DNA from: an uncultured Chitinophagaceae bacterium
Lineage (GTDB): Bacteria > Bacteroidota > Bacteroidia > Chitinophagales > Chitinophagaceae
DNA length: 34,136 bases
Reading direction: 5' to 3'
Assembly: GCA_937862815.1 (NCBI GenBank)
Contig: CALMED010000029.1
Coordinates: 1-34,136, forward strand
In this document: positions 1 through 7,066 of the stretch, piece by piece
Layout of the letters: every line of letters begins with the position of its first letter
Numbering within the stretch: the stretch's first letter is position 1
Translations under genes and position numbers: made by a program
The notes under the pieces: model-generated
What the model saw: only the letters and a program-made list of their open reading frames with translations
Told to the model about the DNA's origin: nothing
Databases searched by the model: none

Positions 1-1
1 A

Positions 2-1312
2 GCGGCCAGTGGGTGTAATCCGGCGGGCAGCAGCAATGCTTCGGTTACCATAACGGCCGCCGTAACACCCTCCGTCAATTTTTCATACAATTCACCCGTC
101 TGCGCAAGTGCCGCTAATCCGTCTCCGCTAACACTGCCCGGATTTACCGCCGGCGGGGTATTTACCGCCCCGGCGGGTGTAAGCATTAATCCCGCCACGG
201 GAGTGATCAACCTGGCAGGCAGTACACCCGGTACATATACCATCTCCTATAATGTTGCCGCCAGCGGCTGCAACCCTGCGGCAGGTTCTACAGCAGAACT
301 GGTCATCCTGCCTTCTTCGGTACCGGTTACCGGCTTCAGCTATTCTTCACCTGTGTGCATCAACGGCACCAACCCCGTACCAACTTTTGTGAGCGGATTT
401 ACACCGGGTGGGGTGTTCAGTGCTCCGGCCGGTGTGAGCATCAATCCTTCAACCGGAGTCATTGACCTCGCCGGCAGCAATTCGGGTACTTATACCATCA
501 GTTACTCGGTGCCTGCTTCCGGTTGTGCTCCGGCTGCAGGCGGCACGGCCAGTATTGTGCTGGCCAGCCTGCCACCGGCGCCCGGGGTTAACAATACGGT
601 GGACTATTGCCGTTTTGCCAGCACAGTAGCGCTTACAGCTTCCGGATCCAACCTGCGCTGGTATACAACGGCCACCGGGGGAACAGGTAACCCGGTAGCA
701 CCCACTCCGGGTAGCATTTCAGCAGGGATCACCACGTATTATGTTTCGCAAACCGTAGGCGGCTGTGAAGGTCCGCGTGCCCGGATCGACGTCCGCATCA
801 ACCCCCTCCCGCTGGCGGAGGCAGGTCCGGATAAGCAGATACTCCTTGGACAGTCCGTTCAGCTGAACGGCGCTGCCAGTGGCAATAACATCACCATTCT
901 CTGGACTCCCCAGGTAAACATCAACAATCCGTCGGTTGCCACTCCGCTGGTGGCCCCCACGGGCGACATCACCTATACCATCAATGTCACGTCGGCCGAT
1001 GGTTGTGTGGCACGCGATACGGTGCGGGTAACTATTCTGCGGGAGCTGGTGGTACCCAATGTCTTTTCACCCAATGGTGATGGGGTAAATGACCGCTGGA
1101 TCATCAAGTACATTGAGCAATACCCCAATAACGTGGTTCAGATTTTCAACCGCTACGGACAATTGCTCGTGGAAACACGTGGCTACAGCAGCAGCAATGC
1201 CTGGGATGGAACGCACAAGGGTAAGAACCTCCCGGTGGGGGCCTACTATTACATCATACGGCTGAACAGCGAGCAGGCACCCCTGCGGGGCAGTATCTCG
1301 ATCGTACGCTGA
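2..1312 (+). CDS. Secreted repeat protein with gliding-motility C-terminal domain (5'-partial)
   Basis: The reading frame is open from base 2, so the start lies outside the window; 436 codons are visible. It begins inside a tandem array of about 85-residue Ig/PKD-like modules (GVFTAPAGVSINP and GTYTISYNV recur). These are followed by a Cys-containing Ig-like module, then a PKD-like stretch (LAEAGPDKQILLGQSVQLNG). The last ~85 residues match the gliding motility-associated C-terminal domain (CHU_C type): VPNVFSPNGDGVNDRW, VQIFNRYGQ, WDGTHKGKNLPVGAYYYIIR. In Bacteroidota this domain is a sorting signal for type IX secretion and surface attachment, so this is probably the tail of a large SprB-like adhesin. 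A porP/sprF gene follows 19 nt downstream, the usual pairing, and suggests co-transcription. The family call for the C-terminus is firm; the ligand is unknown. Confidence 0.88.
   Translation, partial: AASGCNPAGSSNASVTITAAVTPSVNFSYNSPVCASAANPSPLTLPGFTAGGVFTAPAGVSINPATGVINLAGSTPGTYTISYNVAASGCNPAAGSTAELVILPSSVPVTGFSYSSPVCINGTNPVPTFVSGFTPGGVFSAPAGVSINPSTGVIDLAGSNSGTYTISYSVPASGCAPAAGGTASIVLASLPPAPGVNNTVDYCRFASTVALTASGSNLRWYTTATGGTGNPVAPTPGSISAGITTYYVSQTVGGCEGPRARIDVRINPLPLAEAGPDKQILLGQSVQLNGAASGNNITILWTPQVNINNPSVATPLVAPTGDITYTINVTSADGCVARDTVRVTILRELVVPNVFSPNGDGVNDRWIIKYIEQYPNNVVQIFNRYGQLLVETRGYSSSNAWDGTHKGKNLPVGAYYYIIRLNSEQAPLRGSISIVR
80..575 (+). repeat. Tandem 255-bp coding repeat (Ig/PKD-like adhesin modules)
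   Basis: Two consecutive copies of an 85-codon unit start at base 80 (NFSYNSPVC) and base 335 (GFSYSSPVC). Each continues through a GGVF.APAGVSINP.TGVI.LAGS core and ends with SGC.PAAG. The tail of a third copy occupies bases 2-79 (AASGCNPAGSSNASV), so the array continues upstream. The copies are similar but not identical at DNA level. Confidence 0.85.
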
Positions 1313-1331
1313 TAATAAAACGAATGGAAGC

Positions 1332-2387
1332 ATGCTTCATATGATAAGAAACATACAGTACCGCGGGAGAAAGATCATGGTCCTTTTGCTGGCGTTGGGA
1401 TGCCTCACGGCAGGAGCCCAGCAAAAGCCGCATTATACCCAATATGTGCTCAACAACTATATCCTGAATCCGGCGCTTTCCGGAATTGAAAATTATACCG
1501 ATATAAAAATCAGCCACCGGCATCAGTGGGTGGGCTTGCAGGACGCCCCGGTAACCAGTTATTTCACGCTGCACACGCCCATCGGGAAGAAAGATTACAA
1601 AACCACGGCCACGTCCTATGCCATCCAGGGAGAAAATCCCCGCGGCAAACAATACTGGCAGGATTACCAGGCATCGGAGCCGCACCATGGTGCCGGCTTG
1701 CAAATCATCAACGACCGGGCCGGCCCCTTTAATAATTTTTCCGCGTATGGTACTTACGCGTACCATATCGGACTGAACGAACGCACCAATATCTCGGCCG
1801 GCTTCGGTGCCGGGGTAAGCCAGGTAACGCTCAACACCAATAAACTCTTCTTCGGAACCGATTTTCCGGTGGATCCCGCCGTAGCCGGCAGCGGTGAATT
1901 GGGACGCATGCGGTTCGATATGAACGCGGGTGTCTGGTTGTATTCGGCCGATTATTTTGCCGGTGTATCGGTCAACCAGGTGGTGCCGCAGCGGCTCGAG
2001 TTTGCCGATAACATTGTGCGGCTCACCAACGGCAAAAAAGTGCCGCACATTTTTGCCACAGCCGGTTACCGCTTTCTCCTGTCGGAAGATGTGAACATGA
2101 TCCCGTCGGTGATGGTCAAATACGTGAACGCGGCTCCCGTTCAGGCCGATGTGAACGTGAAACTGCAATACCGCGACTTTTTATGGGGCGGCGCCAGTTA
2201 CCGCTCCCGCTACGGATTTGCTGCTATGGCTGGCCTGAACGTGATGAACGGATTTGCGCTTTCGTATTCGTACGATTACTCCACCACCCTGCTCAATACC
2301 GTGAGCCGGGGTACCCACGAAATCATCCTGGGCTTTGTGATCGGTAACCGGTATAACTCCGATACCTGTCCCAAAAATATCTGGTAA
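1332..2387 (+). CDS. PorP/SprF family type IX secretion outer-membrane protein
   Basis: A 351-residue protein with a signal peptide and a predicted outer-membrane beta-barrel. The mature start QQKPHYTQYVLNNYILNPA followed by SGIENYTDIKISHRHQWVGL is the hallmark of the PorP/SprF family. Members are found beside genes for proteins with the gliding-motility C-terminal domain and help secrete or anchor them (for example SprF for SprB). Three in-frame ATGs exist, at 1332, 1341 and 1377. The last (MVLLLALGCLTAGAQQ) would also give a complete signal peptide, so the start is uncertain. It lies 19 nt after the upstream adhesin stop and is probably in the same operon. Confidence 0.9.
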   Translation: MLHMIRNIQYRGRKIMVLLLALGCLTAGAQQKPHYTQYVLNNYILNPALSGIENYTDIKISHRHQWVGLQDAPVTSYFTLHTPIGKKDYKTTATSYAIQGENPRGKQYWQDYQASEPHHGAGLQIINDRAGPFNNFSAYGTYAYHIGLNERTNISAGFGAGVSQVTLNTNKLFFGTDFPVDPAVAGSGELGRMRFDMNAGVWLYSADYFAGVSVNQVVPQRLEFADNIVRLTNGKKVPHIFATAGYRFLLSEDVNMIPSVMVKYVNAAPVQADVNVKLQYRDFLWGGASYRSRYGFAAMAGLNVMNGFALSYSYDYSTTLLNTVSRGTHEIILGFVIGNRYNSDTCPKNIW

Positions 2388-2412
2388 CAATAACAGCAAA
2401 GCCGTAAAAGCA

Positions 2413-2429
2413 AAACCGGCACGCGGTTT
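2413..2429. terminator. Weak hairpin between convergent genes
   Basis: AAACCG (2413-2418) pairs with CGGTTT (2424-2429) around a 5-nt loop, in the 88-nt gap between the convergent porP-like and CBM48-like genes. There is no long T tract, so terminator activity is only a possibility. Confidence 0.3.
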
Positions 2430-2475
2430 CATTGCAGAAATCACATACCGGTTGATGCCGGGTGTTTGCCAGAGA

Positions 2476-2766
2476 TTATAATACAATTACACTGTTGCTG
2501 CCGCCAAACTGGTTGGGGGCCTCTGTGTCGGCCTCCGGATCGTTGATCCATTCGGTTTTATTGATCCGGTATTTAAATTCGTGCTGGGTGTCCTTGGGCA
2601 GATTTACCTCGGTGGTAAACGTTCCGTCTTTCTTTTTCTTCATGATGACGGAGTTTTCCCAATCGCTGTTGAGACCTAGAATTTCCACGGTTTCCGCGTT
2701 TTCCACTGCAAACGAAAATTTCACCTTGCAATAATCTTTTGTCTTGTAGTACGTCTTCTGAATCAT
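2476..2766 (-). CDS. Stand-alone CBM48 / isoamylase early-set domain protein
   Basis: A 96-residue protein that is essentially a single carbohydrate-binding CBM48/AMPK-glycogen-binding-like beta-sandwich. Visible features are VKFSFAVENAETVEILGLN, the SDWENSVIMKKKKDGTF turn and EFKYRINKTEWINDPEAD, which follow the normal order of the domain: strand, aromatic sugar-binding turn, and K/W near the end. It has no enzyme domain and no signal peptide, so it should be cytoplasmic. A role in binding glycogen or regulating glycogen enzymes is inference. It has its own leader with a TAnnTTTG-type box (2892-2899) and an inverted repeat (2816-2842). It converges on the porP-like gene. Confidence 0.8.
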   Translation of the reverse strand: MIQKTYYKTKDYCKVKFSFAVENAETVEILGLNSDWENSVIMKKKKDGTFTTEVNLPKDTQHEFKYRINKTEWINDPEADTEAPNQFGGSNSVIVL

Positions 2767-2815
2767 TTGTTTCAGTTTTTTAAGGTTTAAAGTTTACAGC
2801 ATCAACCGATTGCGA

Positions 2816-2842
2816 ACAGATATGTAAAAAATTTATATCTGT
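2816..2842. promoter_or_regulatory. 8-bp inverted repeat upstream of the CBM48-like gene
   Basis: ACAGATAT (2816-2823) and ATATCTGT (2835-2842) are perfect inverted arms separated by 11 AT-rich bases. The repeat starts 50 nt upstream of the minus-strand start codon, inside the predicted leader. It could be an operator or an RNA hairpin; no T tract suits a terminator. Confidence 0.45.
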
Positions 2843-2891
2843 ACAGAATACACAGGACTGTGAATTCTTTGCTTTTAATACAGAACCGAAG

Positions 2892-2899
2892 CAAAGGTA
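2892..2899 (-). promoter_or_regulatory. Putative -7 box for the CBM48-like gene
   Basis: The minus strand reads TACCTTTG, a full match to the Bacteroidota -7 consensus TAnnTTTG. It would give a leader of about 120 nt. I do not see a TTG at the expected -33 distance, so the call rests on the -7 box alone. Confidence 0.4.
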
Positions 2900-3127
2900 A
2901 CCCATTCATTTATGGCCTTTTTGGGGAGTTTATACACACGCAAACGGTTGTTTTGTTGAAAATTCAGCTTTGTTCTATCAATATTTGGACAACCCTCAAC
3001 AGAATCCATCGCTTTTTGGGGTATTCTATCCGGGCTCCGGGGCAGGTCGAGCAGGGCTGCTCCGCCATTGTGTGCTGTATGATTCCGGGGCTTACCCACC
3101 GCTGGTGATGCGCCCGATACCCCCCAT

Positions 3128-3155
3128 TTGTAATGCCGGGAATCTGCTACATTTA
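3128..3155 (+). promoter_or_regulatory. hutI promoter, very close to the start codon
   Basis: TTTG ending at 3130, a 17-nt spacer, then TACATTTA (3148-3155), one mismatch from TAnnTTTG. The ATG at 3161 is only 5 nt beyond the box, so transcription would begin at or next to the start codon. Confidence 0.5.
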
Positions 3156-3160
3156 CAGTG

Positions 3161-4402
3161 ATGGTTCGCTTATTAACGCATATCCGTACGCTGGCCGGTA
3201 TACGGGAGTACGCCCGCCCATTGCGGGGTCCCGAACTGGCTGAGCTGCCCCAGCTGGCCGATGCCTGGCTGCTGGTAGAAAATGATACCATTGCCGGCTT
3301 TGGCAGGATGGACCAGTTGCCGGTTTCCCTGCGGAAGGGGACGGTTTCGCAAGACTGCAGCGGCCGCATCGTTCTTCCCGCCTGGTGCGACAGTCACACC
3401 CACCTCGTATTTGCCCGCAGCCGGGAAGAAGAGTATGTGCACAAGCTGCGGGGCCTTTCTTATGCCGAAATAGCCGCAAGGGGTGGGGGGATTCTCCACT
3501 CGGCCCGGGCCCTGGAGGCAATGCCAGAAGATGAATTATTCATACGGTCGTGGGAGCGGCTCCAGGAAGCGATGCGGCTGGGTACCGGCGCTATCGAAAT
3601 TAAGAGCGGATATGGGCTAAGTACGGCCGCTGAGCTGAAAATGCTGCGGGTGATCCGGCGTCTCCGGGAAAAATCTCCGCTTCACATCAAAGCTACCTTC
3701 CTAGGGGCGCATGCCCTTCCCGAGGCATACCGTAACGACCGGGAAGGATATCTCCGTCTTCTGGAAACCGAGATGTTGCCCCGGGTTGCCGCCGAAAAGC
3801 TGGCCGATTTCATGGATGTTTTTTGTGAGCAGGGTTTTTTCACACCTGCTGAAACGGACCGCATCTGCCGGGCCGGTTTAGCGTATGGACTGCGGCCCAA
3901 GCTGCACGTGAACCAGTTGAGCAGTTCCGGTGGCCTGCAGCAGGCCCTTGCGATCGGGGCTTTGTCGGCAGACCACCTCGAAATCATGACCGATACCGAT
4001 ATCCGGGAGTTGGCCGCATCGGCCACCATCGGCACCCTGTTGCCCACCGCTGCTTTTTTCCTGCAACTGCCCTTTCCGCCAGCCCGTCGCTTGATCGAAG
4101 CAGGAGCCGCTATTGCCATCGCCTCCGACTTTAACCCGGGTTCTTCTCCCAGTTGCAACATGAACCTGGTGGTGGCCATGGCCTGTATGGGCATGCGTTT
4201 GCTGCCCGGGGAAGCCATCCAGGCTGCCACCATCAACGGTGCTGCTGCCATGGAACTGGAACAGGTAACGGGCAGTATCCGGGTGGGCCAGCGGGCCGAT
4301 TTTATCCTCACCCGGCCGGTTCCTTCCCTCGCGTACCTTCCCTATGCATTTGGGAACAATCATATAGAGCAGGTGTTCCTGGCGGGCGAACCCGTTTCGT
4401 GA
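3161..4402 (+). CDS. hutI: Imidazolonepropionase
   Basis: A 413-residue cytoplasmic metal-dependent amidohydrolase that hydrolyses 4-imidazolone-5-propanoate to N-formimidoyl-L-glutamate, the third step of histidine degradation. It carries the family motifs in order: the metal-binding HxH in DSHTHLVFARSREEE (H79, H81), GTGAIEIKSGYGL, FLGAHALP, DVFCEQGFFT, LHVNQLSSSGG, SADHLE and SDFNPGSSPS, which holds the catalytic/metal Asp. The length is normal for HutI. ATG 3161 is preferred over GTG 3158, 3 nt upstream; both sit immediately after a promoter-like box. A formimidoylglutamase-like gene follows after 95 nt, so the two catalyse successive steps. Confidence 0.95.
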   Translation: MVRLLTHIRTLAGIREYARPLRGPELAELPQLADAWLLVENDTIAGFGRMDQLPVSLRKGTVSQDCSGRIVLPAWCDSHTHLVFARSREEEYVHKLRGLSYAEIAARGGGILHSARALEAMPEDELFIRSWERLQEAMRLGTGAIEIKSGYGLSTAAELKMLRVIRRLREKSPLHIKATFLGAHALPEAYRNDREGYLRLLETEMLPRVAAEKLADFMDVFCEQGFFTPAETDRICRAGLAYGLRPKLHVNQLSSSGGLQQALAIGALSADHLEIMTDTDIRELAASATIGTLLPTAAFFLQLPFPPARRLIEAGAAIAIASDFNPGSSPSCNMNLVVAMACMGMRLLPGEAIQAATINGAAAMELEQVTGSIRVGQRADFILTRPVPSLAYLPYAFGNNHIEQVFLAGEPVS

Positions 4403-4497
4403 TATGCGTTTCCGGTGACTGCTTTTACTGCCGGTTACTGCTACCCGGTAACCGGATGTGATTTATATCCTATCTTCCCTTCACAAACACATTTTCC

Positions 4498-5559
4498 ATG
4501 GATTCTTTTTTTCAGTTATACGGCAAAGACGATGTGGTGGCCATGACAAGGGTGCGGCGCTACGAGACCAAGCTGGGCGAATGCATACAGGTGGTTACCG
4601 ACCCGCAGGACCCCGCGGCTTCCTTACAGCAAGCCACTGCCCGTTATGTGTTAATTGGCATACCTGAGGACATCGGCGTAAAAGCCAACGGGGGCACAGG
4701 GGGTGCCGAAACGGCCTGGTTTCCCTTTCTGAACGCATTTCTTAACATCCAGAGCAATGACTTTCTCAATGGCCAGGAACTCCTGCTGCTCGGTCATTTT
4801 GATTTTACATCCCTCCACGAAGTGATTGAAGATAACGCCCATGGGTACGAGGAAAAGCTGGATGCGTACCGGCATGCCGTGGTGCGGGTGGACGAAGCGG
4901 TGGAAGAAGTGGTGCGGATGGTAACACAAAACGGCAAAATACCCATCGTGATAGGGGGCGGTCATAACAATGCATACCCGCTCATAAAGGGAACGGCCAA
5001 AGGCCTGTACAAGGCCGGTCTCATACCGCTGGCGCAAATCAACTGCATCAACCTCGATGCACATTCCGACTACCGGCCCCTCGAAGGCCGGCACAGTGGC
5101 AATGCCTTCCGCTATGCGGAGGAAGACGGGTACCTGCAGAAATACTGCATGATCGGCATCCATGAAAACTACCTGCAGCAGAACGTTTGGATGGACATTG
5201 TGAACAATCCTTTCTTTGACCTGATTACTTATGAAGATATTTTTCTGCACGAGAAGCGCAATTTCATGCAGGCCGTTGCACATGCAACAGGATTTACCGA
5301 AGATGGCTATACCGGCATTGACCTGGATCTCGACAGCATTGAAAACGTGCTGGCCAGCGCCGGTACACCCTGCGGCATCACCACACGGGAGGCACGGCAA
5401 TACATCAACTTTGCCGCAACCGATACCCGGCCGGCTTACCTGCACCTTTGCGAAGGTGCGTCACTGCTGAACGATGGCCGCCGTAACGAAGCGGTGGGCA
5501 AACTTATCAGTTACCTGGTGAGTGATTTTGTGAAGTCCCATACACAGACACCTTGCTGA
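4498..5559 (+). CDS. Formimidoylglutamase-like protein (arginase/ureohydrolase family)
   Basis: A 353-residue member of the arginase/agmatinase/formiminoglutamase superfamily. Mn-binding motifs are visible: GGGHNNAYP (H156), NLDAHSDYR (D187, H189, D191) and TGIDLDLDSIENV (D275, D277), which replaces the usual SFDxDxxDP. In this position, after hutI, the likely reaction is hydrolysis of N-formimidoyl-L-glutamate to glutamate and formamide. Long Bacteroidota homologs with this N-terminus are usually annotated as formimidoylglutamase. The substrate is inferred from context; arginase or agmatinase activity cannot be excluded. It ends only 24 nt from a convergent lipoprotein gene, with no visible terminator between. 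Confidence 0.8.
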   Translation: MDSFFQLYGKDDVVAMTRVRRYETKLGECIQVVTDPQDPAASLQQATARYVLIGIPEDIGVKANGGTGGAETAWFPFLNAFLNIQSNDFLNGQELLLLGHFDFTSLHEVIEDNAHGYEEKLDAYRHAVVRVDEAVEEVVRMVTQNGKIPIVIGGGHNNAYPLIKGTAKGLYKAGLIPLAQINCINLDAHSDYRPLEGRHSGNAFRYAEEDGYLQKYCMIGIHENYLQQNVWMDIVNNPFFDLITYEDIFLHEKRNFMQAVAHATGFTEDGYTGIDLDLDSIENVLASAGTPCGITTREARQYINFAATDTRPAYLHLCEGASLLNDGRRNEAVGKLISYLVSDFVKSHTQTPC

Positions 5560-5583
5560 GAAGCGCCTTTTCAACTCCGTCGG

Positions 5584-6210
5584 TTACAGCACGCCATTCT
5601 CTTTCATGGAGCGGAGCAGGCGGATGCTGAACCGGTGACCCAAATTATCCAGTGTGGAAGGGTCTATGGTTTCTGTTTGGGCCGAGTAGACCAGTTTGTC
5701 GGCTTTCGCATCAAATAGGTTTCCCTCCACGATGTAGCGGGTACTGGTGACATAATAACCTGGTGTGTACACCCGGTTGTACCAGTAGTAATAATACCGC
5801 CCGAAGCGGCTGTAGTAAATGCCTCCCGGCCATACATCCATCTGCCCCTGAACATAGGTATCTTCTTTGGCTACATCCAGCACCGTAATGGTGATCACTG
5901 CGTCGTACCCGTCGTTGCGCAGCAGGGCTATCACTTCGTCTTCCGTTTTGCCGTTAAAACTGCGGGGACCGTAAACCGCTGTTGCTGCCCTGGCATTGTA
6001 CCCCATGGCCACCAGGTCTTCGGCCATGTGGTTTTCAAAGTACACACGCAGTTCCCGGTTGGTGACCCCTTCCATGAGTGTTACCACCATGATGTTTTTG
6101 TACGCAGCAGGCTTCAGTTCCGGGTCGCTCCACACGGTGGTGAGGCGGGTTGTGGTGCAGCCCGAAAGCAGGAGCCCTGCAAGAAGAATCAGTCCGCTGA
6201 ACTTTTTCAT
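5584..6210 (-). CDS. Uncharacterised lipoprotein
   Basis: A 208-residue protein with a clear lipoprotein signal, MKKFSGLILLAGLLLSGC (lipid-modified C18), followed by TTTRLTTVWSDPELKP. The ATG at 6210 is chosen because it opens the signal peptide; the frame extends 18 codons further upstream with no signal-like sequence. The middle reads like a small alpha/beta domain (IMVVTLMEGVTNRELRVYF, GYDAVITITVLDV). It is followed by a Tyr-rich stretch (GRYYYYWYNRVYTPGYYV) and a beta-rich end. It resembles DUF4136-like envelope lipoproteins in overall plan, but I cannot assign a family with confidence. The function is unknown; it is probably anchored in the outer membrane facing the periplasm. Confidence 0.8.
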   Translation of the reverse strand: MKKFSGLILLAGLLLSGCTTTRLTTVWSDPELKPAAYKNIMVVTLMEGVTNRELRVYFENHMAEDLVAMGYNARAATAVYGPRSFNGKTEDEVIALLRNDGYDAVITITVLDVAKEDTYVQGQMDVWPGGIYYSRFGRYYYYWYNRVYTPGYYVTSTRYIVEGNLFDAKADKLVYSAQTETIDPSTLDNLGHRFSIRLLRSMKENGVL

Positions 6211-6347
6211 GACAATTGATTGACAGGCCAGAAAATGGGGAGGGGCCGTCCGGGAAGCGGTCAACCCCGCCTCTTATAACTGAAAAGGTACACCCCCATA
6301 CCGGATGGCTTCAATGATGCCGGTCAGCATACCTGCTGATGCGGCAT

Positions 6348-6776
6348 TCAGGAAAAGTTCAGCTCTTCCCGTAGCTGTTCCACTACATGAAAGATGATGG
6401 GGCAGCGGTCGTAATGCATGAACACGGTGAAGAGTCGCTTTGTGAAATGGGGCAGGTGGAGTGCCGGAAACTCCCGGCAGCCGGCCGGCCGGCCGGCATA
6501 CACGCTGCACGTGCTGCGTACCGTAAGAAAGGGGCAGGGCACTGTGTTCATCAACAGGGCGTCGCCCATTCCTTTTTCGAGGTAGCGCTCGTCAAAATCG
6601 GGCTGGTTCATCTGCAGGTGGTTGGCCATGGCAGCGGCTTCATCTACGGTGACATTGATAAGCAGGCTCCGGCAGCAGTTACCACACCGGGTACAGTCAA
6701 TTGCCGCTTCCACAGAGCGGTTGAGCGATTGAACGCGTTGGTCGATGACCGCTCCGTCCTGTTGTTCAAGAAACAA
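6348..6776 (-). CDS. YkgJ-type cysteine-cluster protein (start probably further upstream)
   Basis: At least 142 residues with the Cys-cluster pattern of the YkgJ/CxxCxxCC family, putative Zn/Fe-S-binding proteins: DCTRCGNCC near the N-terminus, then PCPFL, TCSVYAGRPAGCREFP and RCPIIFHVVEQL. The first canonical start is TTG at 6776. However, the same frame continues upstream as good coding sequence (ITLEQSAEYIRREAARNE..., codons from about 6851), which resembles the usual N-terminal helix of Bacteroidota homologs. No ATG, GTG or TTG is in frame there; only ATT at 6849-6851 or CTG at 6843-6845 are available. A TACCTTTA box on the minus strand (6863-6870) sits just before them. The molecular function of the family is unknown. 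Confidence 0.82.
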   Translation of the reverse strand: MFLEQQDGAVIDQRVQSLNRSVEAAIDCTRCGNCCRSLLINVTVDEAAAMANHLQMNQPDFDERYLEKGMGDALLMNTVPCPFLTVRSTCSVYAGRPAGCREFPALHLPHFTKRLFTVFMHYDRCPIIFHVVEQLREELNFS

Positions 6777-6906
6777 TCGGAAACGCTGGTTGCGGGTTTC
6801 ATTGCGTGCTGCCTCGCGGCGGATATATTCGGCGGATTGCTCCAGGGTAATGTGTATTTGTCTAAAGGTACGTATCGGGCGGGGATTGGCGGAAGGGGGG
6901 GGATTC

Positions 6907-6936
6907 TTGGACTTCTTGTTTTTTTCCCTACCTTTG
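6907..6936 (+). promoter_or_regulatory. Promoter of the DEAD-box helicase gene
   Basis: TTG (6907-6909), a 19-nt spacer, then TACCTTTG (6929-6936), a full match to the Bacteroidota -33/-7 consensus. It implies a 5' leader of roughly 125 nt before the GTG start at 7067. Confidence 0.55.
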
Positions 6937-7066
6937 CTTTTCTTAAAGTTATTTCTTTCTCTGTTAGTGCAGTTTTCTCACTTACTGCGATGGCGTAACC
7001 TAAGGCGGATAATGTATCAATGAAGTTGATAGCCTTATCACATATTTTAACACTAAAATCAGTTTT

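Larger units (their letters stand above)
2767..3147. other. Intergenic region between divergent CBM48-like and hutI genes
   Basis: About 380 nt without a convincing gene. It holds the inverted repeat at 2816-2842, a minus-strand -7 box at 2892-2899 and, at its right end, the hutI -33 element. Short open frames on the plus strand have poor composition and no recognisable domain. I see no RNA gene in it. Confidence 0.6.

Noticed and set aside
2860..3108. Possible small protein in the CBM48-hutI intergenic region
   Set aside because: No start context, no domain, irregular composition and no sign of conservation can be seen; three overlapping short frames compete there.
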